The notes beneath the pieces were generated by a model that worked only from the letters and a program-made list of their open reading frames with translations, searched no databases and had not been told where the DNA came from. DNA of 12,525 nt from JAUUZT01 sp964654015 (GTDB taxonomy: Bacteria > Chloroflexota > Dehalococcoidia > GIF9 > AB-539-J10): positions 1 through 12,525 of the forward strand of contig CAZZHQ010000068.1 of assembly GCA_964654015.1 (NCBI GenBank), in the 5' to 3' direction. Made by a program: the position numbers and the translations under genes. Shown piece by piece: positions 7,122 to 12,525 of this stretch. The stretch's first letter is position 1; each line of letters begins with the position of its first letter.

Positions 7122-7259
7122 AATCAATTCCTCATGAAATCTCTAGCCCTTACCGTAGACATCATATACCAAGTTAGATAAAAGCGGTATAAAAATGGAT
7201 GCAAACATCGGGATCATTGTCCAGCCATGCGTACTCGTGGGCGATACCGTTCGCATTTT
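7122..7259. other. Spacer between nuclease-like and methyltransferase genes
   Basis: Besides direct repeat copy B, the minus-strand frame that reads through the repeat continues open in two frames (one ending in a stop near 7142, another near 7178), so the spacer looks like residual coding sequence. No convincing promoter for the methyltransferase was found. Confidence 0.4.
7202..7248. repeat. 47-bp direct repeat, copy B
   Basis: Second copy of the repeat at 6263-6309. It starts 11 nt past the stop codon of the nuclease-like gene. In the minus-strand frame it reads GIAHEYAWLDNDPDVC; differences from copy A in this frame, counting the adjoining codon on each side, are mostly synonymous (AAC/AAT, ATC/ATT, TGC/TGT) plus one Ala/Ser exchange. 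Confidence 0.85.
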
Positions 7260-7760
7260 CTATTTTAGTAATCGGTGATTAAGGGGTTTATCAACTGATA
7301 TTGCATATTTTTTTAACAATGACTGAAATAGCTTGGTATATTTTATTTCTTTTAATGGTATAAAAAATATTTCTTTAGGATAATCGGATTCATATCCTAC
7401 ACCAATAATAATATATACAGGCGTTTTTTTATCTATCTCTTTATATCTTTTTAATTGAAATGGCTTACACCACTCGACCGAATTATCGTAATAATTAGAA
7501 CGATATTTCGCCTCAACAAAAAATTCTTGGCCTGTCTTTATGCATCTAAATTTAAAATCCGGCTCTTTAGTGTTTTCGACAAAATCTTTTTTATTAGTCG
7601 TGTAGTCATGAGTCCGTTGAATCATAATATATTCATCTTTAACAAAAAGGTAATCTCGTATGTATGCTTCAAAATTATCACCTTTAACAAAGCTTTCTGG
7701 CTTATTAATTTCAGCTATAGCGACTTTTGCGACTCTTATCGCTTTTGAAATAAAGTCCAT
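7260..7760 (-). CDS. PD-(D/E)XK nuclease-like protein
   Basis: A 166-residue protein with the layout of a PD-(D/E)XK nuclease core: Glu31 in a helix (GDNFEAYIRDYL), Asp68 in EPDFKF, then EFFVEAKYRS with Glu83 and Lys85 about 15 residues on, and a following helix PFQLKRYKEI (Gln102), after which PVYIIIGVG forms the next strand. Such domains occur in restriction, repair and antiphage enzymes; no partner methylase or specificity subunit is adjacent. The gene is strikingly AT-rich compared with the ars operon, a sign of recent acquisition. Start: ATG 7760, with AAAGGAGA seven nt upstream; the in-frame TTG at 7793 overlaps the predicted -10 element. It is transcribed divergently from the 299-residue orphan. 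Confidence 0.6.
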   Translation of the reverse strand: MDFISKAIRVAKVAIAEINKPESFVKGDNFEAYIRDYLFVKDEYIMIQRTHDYTTNKKDFVENTKEPDFKFRCIKTGQEFFVEAKYRSNYYDNSVEWCKPFQLKRYKEIDKKTPVYIIIGVGYESDYPKEIFFIPLKEIKYTKLFQSLLKKYAISVDKPLNHRLLK

Positions 7761-7792
7761 TCTCCATTCTCCTTTTCCAGAATGCCGTGTCA

Positions 7793-7821
7793 AATTTATT
7801 CTTTTCAGTAGTTATTGTCAA
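7793..7821 (-). promoter_or_regulatory. Promoter of the nuclease-like gene
   Basis: On the minus strand a perfect TTGACA (7821-7816), 17-bp spacer and TAAATT (7798-7793). Predicted start of transcription is near 7786, leaving about 26 nt to ATG 7760 with its ribosome site. It lies back to back with the promoter of the divergent gene. Confidence 0.55.
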
Positions 7822-7830
7822 CTAAATAAA

Positions 7831-7839
7831 TGATAAAAT
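7831..7839 (+). promoter_or_regulatory. Extended -10 promoter of the 299-residue orphan
   Basis: TGATAAAAT fits the extended -10 pattern TGnTAnAAT-like (TG, one base, TAAAAT at 7834-7839). No good -35 is spaced correctly. Transcription would start near 7846, almost at the ATG (7849), and no ribosome site precedes that codon, so the message may be leaderless. Confidence 0.4.
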
Positions 7840-7848
7840 ACATAAAGA

Positions 7849-8748
7849 ATGAGCGAAAAGCAAAATCCATCAAGTCGTTATTACCCGCCTGAATTAACTC
7901 AATTCATGTGGTGTATTGCATGCCTGGGTATAGCTCTTGAGCAATCAGAAGAAGCAAGCGATATATTCGAAGATGTAATAGACTGCTTAGATTTACCAGG
8001 AATAAAGGAAACATTTGATAAAGTAGAAAATGAATTGCCGGAATCCAAGTATCTTCTAAAACAACTAGTGAAAGAGGCCGGATACGATATTCGCAGACCA
8101 CCATTAGCAGAAAGCCTAGGAATAACCCACATAAGAGAGCTTTTTAATGGTGTCTTAAAATTTATACCAAAGTACAGTAAAAAATATATCTCCTGGGGAT
8201 TGAAAGGAAGAGGGAGAAAACGAGATTTTCAATTGTTGACAAACAAGTTCGAGGAGCTTATACGGGTAGCATTTAAAAACAAAGTAAATCCGAATAAGTC
8301 AGACACACTCATGCACGCAATATTCGCTCTTGTTTTTTCAATACGCCATGAAATGCAATTGGAACAAGTGGGCAAAGCTAAAATCATACGGTCAAAAAGA
8401 GAGCAATTTACTGTTGAAGATCTATTGAATCGCACTATGACGGCAAATCTAAACAGAGCTGCGACAAGGCATTTTAAGGAATCTGGATTCTATTTGAAAC
8501 ACGAGGATACTATTGAATCGACAGCATCTAAATGGTATCAATGCAGGATTGTCTATCCTGGGTCAGAAGAATATTGCCGTCAAATGGAGCTAAAGGGAGT
8601 GACAGAATATCCCTCAAATGTTAGTAAGCAAATAAAAGAATGTGATGAAGCGATGGGTTATCCAAGACGGAATTTGAGAAAAGAGCCTAAAACAAAGGAA
8701 AAGCAAAGTATCTTCTCAAAGCTGAAACGGATAATCAGAAAGAATTAG
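7849..8748 (+). CDS. Hypothetical protein, unrecognised (299 aa)
   Basis: No family was recognised. The protein is soluble by eye and largely helical. Residues 1-75 are acidic with hydrophobic patches (FMWCIACLGIALEQSEE); about 110-150 are strongly basic (KYSKKYISWGLKGRGRKRD), which could bind nucleic acid; a middle region SIRHEMQLEQVGKAK leads to a later part with ASKWYQCRIVYPGSEEYCRQ; the C-terminus (about 275-299) is a lysine/arginine-rich tail. AT-rich like the divergent nuclease-like gene, with which it shares an 88-bp promoter region, so the two may be one functional unit. Start ATG 7849 has no ribosome site and could be leaderless. It ends in a clear terminator. Confidence 0.6.
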   Translation: MSEKQNPSSRYYPPELTQFMWCIACLGIALEQSEEASDIFEDVIDCLDLPGIKETFDKVENELPESKYLLKQLVKEAGYDIRRPPLAESLGITHIRELFNGVLKFIPKYSKKYISWGLKGRGRKRDFQLLTNKFEELIRVAFKNKVNPNKSDTLMHAIFALVFSIRHEMQLEQVGKAKIIRSKREQFTVEDLLNRTMTANLNRAATRHFKESGFYLKHEDTIESTASKWYQCRIVYPGSEEYCRQMELKGVTEYPSNVSKQIKECDEAMGYPRRNLRKEPKTKEKQSIFSKLKRIIRKN

Positions 8749-8780
8749 CGAACAACAAGAAATTCAGGAAAGTCAATGCA

Positions 8781-8811
8781 AGCCACTCATTTAGAGTGGC
8801 TTTTTGGTTTT
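8781..8811 (+). terminator. Rho-independent terminator
   Basis: AGCCACTC (8781-8788), a 5-nt loop, and GAGTGGCT (8794-8801) form a perfect 8-bp stem followed directly by TTTT-GG-TTTT. It lies 33 bp after the stop of the 299-residue gene. Confidence 0.85.
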
Positions 8812-8863
8812 CGTACAAAAAAAGTATAGTTTCGCAATCTCAAGGTTACAAAACTCCTATAGT

Positions 8864-8900
8864 CCATAGCTAGTCTGGAAATGGCAGTATAGAGCTATGG
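8864..8900. repeat. Inverted repeat over the start of a small gene
   Basis: CCATAGCT (8864-8871) and AGCTATGG (8893-8900) pair perfectly around 21 nt. The second arm contains the ATG (8897) of the 56-residue ORF, so the folded RNA would bury the start codon; as DNA it could equally be a protein-binding site in the element's origin region. Confidence 0.5.
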
Positions 8901-9067
8901 AGAGGACACCAGAACCGAGAGTCACATTAGAAATAGAAATCCGGCCTGCCGGTGTGCTTCAAAAAGAAGCCGGTAAGAGGCTTTTTAACAAGTTGCTAGC
9001 AAGGGCACAATCATCTCTACAAACAAGTAATGAATCAGAACAAATTAACAAAAGAGATAAGCGATAA
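8897..9067 (+). CDS. Small hypothetical protein upstream of rep (56 aa)
   Basis: A 56-residue open frame: it begins MERTPEPRVTLEIEIRPAG, continues LQKEAGKRLFNKLLARAQ and ends in a Lys/Arg-rich tail. The composition (alternating beta-like N-terminal strand, amphipathic basic helix) is protein-like rather than random, and it precedes the rep gene on the same strand. Against it, there is no convincing ribosome site and the start codon lies in an inverted repeat. It could be a small accessory DNA-binding protein of the replication/mobilization module; the family is not recognised. Confidence 0.45.
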   Translation: MERTPEPRVTLEIEIRPAGVLQKEAGKRLFNKLLARAQSSLQTSNESEQINKRDKR

Positions 9068-9075
9068 AGGACGGC

Positions 9076-9105
9076 GCGGGCGGATCGGCGGAAGCCGCCG
9101 CCCGC
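9076..9105 (+). other. Very GC-rich hairpin
   Basis: GCGGG (9076-9080) pairs with CCCGC (9101-9105) and CGGCGG (9086-9091) with CCGCCG (9095-9100) around an AAG loop, with a 5-nt bulge. A short TTTAA follows. It might end the transcript of the small gene upstream, or serve as a structural part of the origin lying next to the hairpin at 9109-9137. The GC content is far above its surroundings. Confidence 0.55.
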
Positions 9106-9108
9106 TTT

Positions 9109-9137
9109 AACCCCCCTCACTATCTATCAGGGGGGTT
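9109..9137 (+). other. Candidate nic site hairpin (oriT / double-strand origin)
   Basis: AACCCCCCT (9109-9117) and AGGGGGGTT (9129-9137) form a perfect 9-bp stem with an 11-nt loop CACTATCTATC. It lies 25 bp upstream of the start codon of a Rep_trans-family initiator/relaxase. Known relatives (NicK of ICEBs1, Orf20 of Tn916, RepC-type plasmid initiators) cut in the loop of a hairpin beside their gene, and from memory the ICEBs1 site also has C-run and G-run arms. The assignment is by form and location; the cut position is not deduced. Confidence 0.55.
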
Positions 9138-9162
9138 CACAGTCGCAGAAAGGAGACTAAAA

Positions 9163-10320
9163 ATGTGCAAAATAGTTAATTCGGGAATAGATAGTCTGGT
9201 GATGGGTTTTAGTATAGAAAAATATCTAGAGGTGGAGAGTTTTACAGACCTTGAAGAAAGTAAGTTACTCGCCGGAGACAAGATGTTTAACAGTAAAGGC
9301 TGTCCGGTGTCCTGGTATGGTGTGGATTTCATTGTACAGCCTAGAGGCGCAAGAGGTTATGAATGGATACTGCGTAATGATGATGCTATCGTGTGTATCG
9401 CCAGGGAAGCTAAAGGCGGTTCGGTACTACCGGAAATCTATGTTACCTTTTCTGCTCCTTACTTATGGTCACACGGAAGTACTGCTGCGGTAGTTTTATT
9501 TAAACAATGGCTTGGTAAGTGGGCGTTGTTCACAGAAGATAAAGTTTCTCGTCGTGACCTATGTCTGGATCTTGAAATGACGACTCCAATAATAGACCTA
9601 TACACAGAAATAGTGACACTGGCAAAACACAAAGGATGTTATCTCAAAGATCTTAGCGGTTATATGCGTGGGCTACATAATAGTGGCTATGAATTCGGGA
9701 AGAGTGCTTTAGTAGGGCGTTTCTACGATAAAACATTAGAGATAACATCTAGTAAAAAGTATTGGTTTCGTGATATATGGACAGCTAATGATTGGGATGG
9801 TGTAACTCCTGTTACTAGGGTGGAATTTCAGATGCGGCGTAATTTTCTAAAATTGTTTCAGGTTAATGGTTACTATGATTTAGAACTAGCGGTAGCTTCT
9901 ATGTGGCGGTATTGTACTGATAAATGGTTACGGGTTTGTGAGCCATCGAAAGGAAAGAAAAACAATCATCAGCATCTATTGCCAGCACAAGAATGGTGGG
10001 CGTTTGTTCAACAATCCAAGTGCCTTTTTGGTGAAGATGTGGGTCTGACTAGGTTTCAGCTAAAAAAACCGCGTTATGACGCTCTCATGGCTCAGGGTAA
10101 AGGCGTGCTGTCATCTGCGCTAGCTCTTAGGGCTTCTGCGGTAGGGATATCTGAGGCGTTATATTGTTTTCATAAAGATATAGATGCCTGGCTTAGAGAT
10201 GATTTGCGTGATATAGCTATTACTAAAATTTCTGGAGTTTCTAATATGGAAAAGCCAGATACTCATTTGGTTGATGAGATTATCAAAATAGGTGGACAAA
10301 TTGTTTCGATGGATTCGTAA
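9163..10320 (+). CDS. Rep_trans-family replication initiator / relaxase
   Basis: A 385-residue protein of the replication initiation factor family (plasmid pT181-type Rep, Tn916 Orf20, ICEBs1 NicK), which nicks one strand at an origin and stays attached through a tyrosine to start rolling-circle replication or conjugal transfer. Visible motifs: SRRDLCLDLEM with Asp132 and Asp136 (metal-binding strand), GRFYDKTLEI with Tyr188 and Lys190, and TRVEFQMRR (about 225-233). These follow the family order RxDlxxD, YdK, RvE. The N-terminal 100 residues hold the GxYxW-like beta-sheet part; the C-terminal region after ~280 is helical. A strong AGGAG (9151-9155) precedes ATG 9163. A candidate nic-site hairpin lies just upstream. 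Which tyrosine acts in catalysis was not determined. Confidence 0.75.
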   Translation: MCKIVNSGIDSLVMGFSIEKYLEVESFTDLEESKLLAGDKMFNSKGCPVSWYGVDFIVQPRGARGYEWILRNDDAIVCIAREAKGGSVLPEIYVTFSAPYLWSHGSTAAVVLFKQWLGKWALFTEDKVSRRDLCLDLEMTTPIIDLYTEIVTLAKHKGCYLKDLSGYMRGLHNSGYEFGKSALVGRFYDKTLEITSSKKYWFRDIWTANDWDGVTPVTRVEFQMRRNFLKLFQVNGYYDLELAVASMWRYCTDKWLRVCEPSKGKKNNHQHLLPAQEWWAFVQQSKCLFGEDVGLTRFQLKKPRYDALMAQGKGVLSSALALRASAVGISEALYCFHKDIDAWLRDDLRDIAITKISGVSNMEKPDTHLVDEIIKIGGQIVSMDS

Positions 10321-10541
10321 TAATTGTGAGCGAGGCACTCCCGTATATTATACCTTGAGAGATAAGGCGGATAAGCTCTCCTATTCTCGCATCCGACTTA
10401 GCGAACGAGGAAGCAAGCCCTGAAGGGGCGCGCCAGTAAATGCTATGCTTGGCACGGCGATTGCCTTAAACAAACATAATGCTACCGCCGTCCTACCCCA
10501 CTAATATGATATCGGAAAAGCCAAAGTTGAGAAACTAAGTA
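10321..10541. other. Structured non-coding region after rep
   Basis: About 220 bp with no supportable gene. It carries several inverted repeats: GAGAG/CTCTC (10357-10380) with two GATAAG copies between, GCCC/GGGC (10417-10429), and ACGGCG/CGCCGT around 10454-10491. The GC content is higher than in the flanking genes. It might be an origin segment, a small RNA or a former element end; no class is recognised. Confidence 0.4.
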
Positions 10542-10571
10542 TTGACAATATATACCTTATAGGTATATAAA
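10542..10571 (+). promoter_or_regulatory. Promoter with embedded operator dyad for the recombinase operon
   Basis: Perfect -35 TTGACA (10542-10547) with -10 TATATA (10564-10569, 16 bp) or TATAAA (10566-10571, 18 bp). The spacer and -10 are filled by a perfect 9-bp dyad TATATACCT / AGGTATATA (10549-10569, 3-bp centre), a typical repressor-site arrangement. The predicted transcript begins at or within 2 nt of the ATG at 10578, so the first gene would be leaderless. Confidence 0.7.
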
Positions 10572-10577
10572 AAGCAC

Positions 10578-10709
10578 ATGATAAAAATTCTTACATGCCT
10601 TAGATGTGGACATAATTGGGCAAGTCGACTCGAAAGATTACCTAAAGTCTGCCCTAAATGCAAATCTCCCTATTGGAATAAGCCCAAATGGAAGGGGGTT
10701 AAGAAGTAA
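10578..10709 (+). CDS. Small zinc-ribbon protein (43 aa)
   Basis: A 43-residue protein with two CxxC knuckles: TCLRCGHNW (Cys7, Cys10) and VCPKCKSPYW (Cys25, Cys28), the spacing of a rubredoxin-like or zinc-ribbon fold, ending in a lysine-rich tail. It probably binds one zinc and nucleic acid or protein. Its stop overlaps the next start (TAATG). It has no ribosome site of its own and starts at the predicted transcription start. As first gene under the dyad-bearing promoter it may be an autoregulator or an accessory factor for the recombinase (directionality control is a possibility), but this is inference. Confidence 0.65.
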   Translation: MIKILTCLRCGHNWASRLERLPKVCPKCKSPYWNKPKWKGVKK

Positions 10710-10927
10710 TGGTAGATAAGAAAACTAAGAAACACAATAAGATTCAGAAAAATGTATCCAAAATAAACAAGCTTCAAGAAGAATTTGGAGGATACAGACC
10801 TGACCTGATTAATATGTACTTTGCAAAAAAGCTTGAACGCTTAACGCTAGTATTAACCGTACTAACTGCTGTATTAGCCATATTAGCAATTATTCAGATT
10901 ATACTACTTATAAGGAGTTTTCAATGA
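10709..10927 (+). CDS. Small protein with one C-terminal membrane helix
   Basis: A 72-residue protein. The first ~50 residues are hydrophilic and lysine-rich (KKTKKHNKIQKNVSKINKLQ), with helical, coiled-coil-like periodicity. The C-terminus is one transmembrane helix (LTLVLTVLTAVLAILAIIQI and on to LLIRSFQ). It starts in the TAATG overlap with the zinc-ribbon gene and ends in an ATGA overlap with the recombinase gene, so it is translationally coupled at both ends. The family and role are not recognised; position only shows co-expression with the recombinase. Confidence 0.6.
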   Translation: MVDKKTKKHNKIQKNVSKINKLQEEFGGYRPDLINMYFAKKLERLTLVLTVLTAVLAILAIIQIILLIRSFQ

Positions 10928-12459
10928 AAGCAGCGATTTATTGCCGTGTATCAACTGAAGGCCAAGAACAGGACGGGACAAGCTTACAGACACAGCTTGA
11001 AGCTTGTTTAAAATATTGCAGGACTAAAGGCTATGAAGTGGTTTATCAGTTCAGTGAAGCCTGGTCTGGCTTATCTCTTGAAAGACCTAAACTCGCAGAA
11101 CTCAGGGAAGTAGTATGTTCTGAGAGCATTGATTGTTTAGTAGTTTACAGTCTTGATCGTTTCTCACGTGATCCTGTTCATGGTGTTATTCTCATGCAGG
11201 AATTAGAAAAACACGGGGTATCACTTGAGGCAGTATCTGAAACGGTAGATAATTCGGAAGTCGGCAAGCTGGTTTTCTATATCAAGGGTTATGCCGCTAA
11301 GCTAGATGCAGAAAGGCGTAGGGACGCAACAGGACGTGGAAAGAGGGCGTTATTAAAGCAAGGTAAGTTACCACAAGGGAATGGTATTGGTATATATGGT
11401 TATAAGTGGCTCAAGGATTACAAGAAAAGGATACCTCTTGAGCATGAAGCAAAGATAGTTCAGCGCATGTATGAAATGGTTGCTAGTGGAGTAAGTTGTT
11501 TTAAAATTGCCCGGACTTTAAATGAGGAAAGCATACCCACAAAGGCAGGCAAGAAATGGGAAGCTAGGACAGTATCAAGGATAGTCCGTAATCAGGCATA
11601 TACAGGGATAACGTATTTCGGTATGACCTCTGGTAAAGAACGTAGAGTAACTCCTAAAGAGTCTTGGCACATACTACCTAATGTTACGCCAGCCATTATC
11701 AGTAATGAACTATTTGAACAAGCACAGACTGCTTTAGCCAAATCGAAAGAACTTCATCCAGGTAGACCACAACACGATTATCCATTAACAGGATTTGCTG
11801 TCTGTGGCTATTGCGGAAGTCCGCTTGTTGGAGCTTGCCTGAGTAAAAGATACAGGTATTACAAATGTCGTGGTACATATCCAACAGCTTCAAGGGAAAA
11901 GATTTGTAATGCTAAATATATAAAAGCGGATTGGCTTGAAAATGTTGTTTGGGAAAAAGTGAAGGGCGTTCTAAGTAATCCCGAAATTCTATTAGCGGAA
12001 GTAAGCAGACAGACTGAGATAGAACAAGATCAGGCATCATCAGGTAATATTGAGCAGGAAATAAGGTCGCTTACGAGGAAGATGAAAGGATATGCCGGGC
12101 AAGAGCGGCGGTTAATGAATGTGCTGAGATTGGAAATAGCTACGCCAGATATTGTTCTTGATGAAATAAACCAAATGAAAAAAGAACGTGAAATGGATGA
12201 GGGAAAGCTCGCTAGCCTTACTCAAACCAAAGAGAACATTGATAAGTTGGTAGACATGGAAGTCAATCTGAAAGAGCTGTGTGCTCGGATTGTACCTGAT
12301 TTAGACAACTGCACTAATCAGGATAAAAAAGATGCCTACACCTACTTAGACTTAAAAGTTAAAGCCACTCCTGAAGGTGCAGACATCAAAGGTTACCTTG
12401 ATTCAAGCGTACTTAGTCCTAATTCGTGCCTACTCACCACTGGACAAACATCGGCATGA
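10924..12459 (+). CDS. Large serine recombinase / integrase
   Basis: A 511-residue site-specific recombinase that exchanges DNA through a Ser-phosphodiester. Resolvase domain (about 1-145): YCRVST with Arg8 and nucleophile Ser10, and YSLDRFSRD with Arg79 and Arg82. The recombinase domain (about 150-270) carries LPQGNGIGIYGYKW and the helix-turn-helix-like RIVRNQAYTGITYFG. A zinc ribbon follows: CGYC (Cys294, Cys297), Cys315 and Cys328. A coiled coil (about 375-460) of the type that controls integration versus excision follows, and a short polar tail ends the protein. AAGGAG six nt before ATG 10924 gives a good ribosome site, within the preceding gene. It is likely to mobilise the rep-carrying element; a partner excision factor is not identified. 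GC content is low, as in the rest of the element. Confidence 0.9.
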   Translation: MKAAIYCRVSTEGQEQDGTSLQTQLEACLKYCRTKGYEVVYQFSEAWSGLSLERPKLAELREVVCSESIDCLVVYSLDRFSRDPVHGVILMQELEKHGVSLEAVSETVDNSEVGKLVFYIKGYAAKLDAERRRDATGRGKRALLKQGKLPQGNGIGIYGYKWLKDYKKRIPLEHEAKIVQRMYEMVASGVSCFKIARTLNEESIPTKAGKKWEARTVSRIVRNQAYTGITYFGMTSGKERRVTPKESWHILPNVTPAIISNELFEQAQTALAKSKELHPGRPQHDYPLTGFAVCGYCGSPLVGACLSKRYRYYKCRGTYPTASREKICNAKYIKADWLENVVWEKVKGVLSNPEILLAEVSRQTEIEQDQASSGNIEQEIRSLTRKMKGYAGQERRLMNVLRLEIATPDIVLDEINQMKKEREMDEGKLASLTQTKENIDKLVDMEVNLKELCARIVPDLDNCTNQDKKDAYTYLDLKVKATPEGADIKGYLDSSVLSPNSCLLTTGQTSA

Positions 12460-12525
12460 CAACATGGAGATAGTTATCAACCCCCACCGGGCGGATAACG
12501 CCGGGGCTTGACGGATTGGTAATCT
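12460..12525. other. Downstream flank of the recombinase, possible element end
   Basis: It is GC-rich relative to the recombinase gene, with a hairpin CCGG(G)CG/CGCCGG (12487-12504) and no T tract. The minus strand is open from the window edge through the recombinase stop and would end MPMFVQW before a TGA. This may be the 3' end of a host gene that the element entered, but only 66 bp are visible. Confidence 0.3.

Noticed and set aside
6263..7248. Integron attC sites as explanation for the 47-bp repeats
   Set aside because: No GTTRRRY/RYYYAAC core sites could be found at the expected ends and there is no integron integrase in the window.
7455..7748. 97-codon + strand frame
   Set aside because: It is the antisense shadow of the nuclease-like gene, which has a promoter, ribosome site and conserved catalytic pattern.
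1..12525. CRISPR array or tRNA gene as integration target
   Set aside because: No regularly spaced repeat series and no tRNA-like cloverleaf was seen on either strand, including at the recombinase end.

Overview
The window looks like a bacterial chromosome segment with a mobile element attached to it. The mix of an ACR3 arsenite pump, an ArsP-type permease and a CcdA/thioredoxin pair, next to a replication-initiator/relaxase and a large serine recombinase, is most reminiscent of Dehalococcoidia-type Chloroflexota. That is a judgement from remembered protein style, not a search, and a Firmicutes or other anaerobe origin cannot be excluded.

Region 1 (1-4601, + strand) is a metalloid-resistance operon. 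A very good sigma70-type promoter (TTGACA, 17 bp, TATTAT at 307-335) overlaps a repeated ATATGCATA operator, followed by arsR, an ArsP/DUF318-type permease, a small cytoplasmic CxxC redox protein, an exported thioredoxin-like lipoprotein, a CcdA/DsbD-type electron carrier, a 70-residue orphan, and an ACR3 arsenite exporter. The layout suggests regulation plus two exporters, joined to a thiol electron relay that can cross the membrane. No arsenate reductase of recognisable type is present. Upstream (48-280, minus strand) lies what may be a decayed gene.

Region 2 (4602-7800) holds three minus-strand genes: a family VIII-type serine hydrolase with its own promoter, a class I SAM methyltransferase with a good terminator, and an AT-rich PD-(D/E)XK nuclease-like protein. 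A 47-bp direct repeat (two mismatches) lies just downstream of the nuclease gene and again just downstream of the methyltransferase gene.

Region 3 (7801-8820) is a divergent promoter region and an unrecognised 299-residue protein, closed by a clear rho-independent terminator.

Region 4 (8821-12525) is the core of a probable integrative mobilizable element or integrated replicon: a 56-residue small protein, two strong hairpins of which the second (9109-9137) has the form of a nic-site hairpin, a Rep_trans-family initiator/relaxase, a 250-bp structured non-coding stretch, then a tightly coupled three-gene operon (zinc ribbon, one-TM protein, large serine recombinase) whose promoter contains a perfect 9-bp dyad. 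No coupling protein or type IV secretion genes are seen, so transfer would rely on a helper. The element's outer boundaries cannot be fixed from this window.
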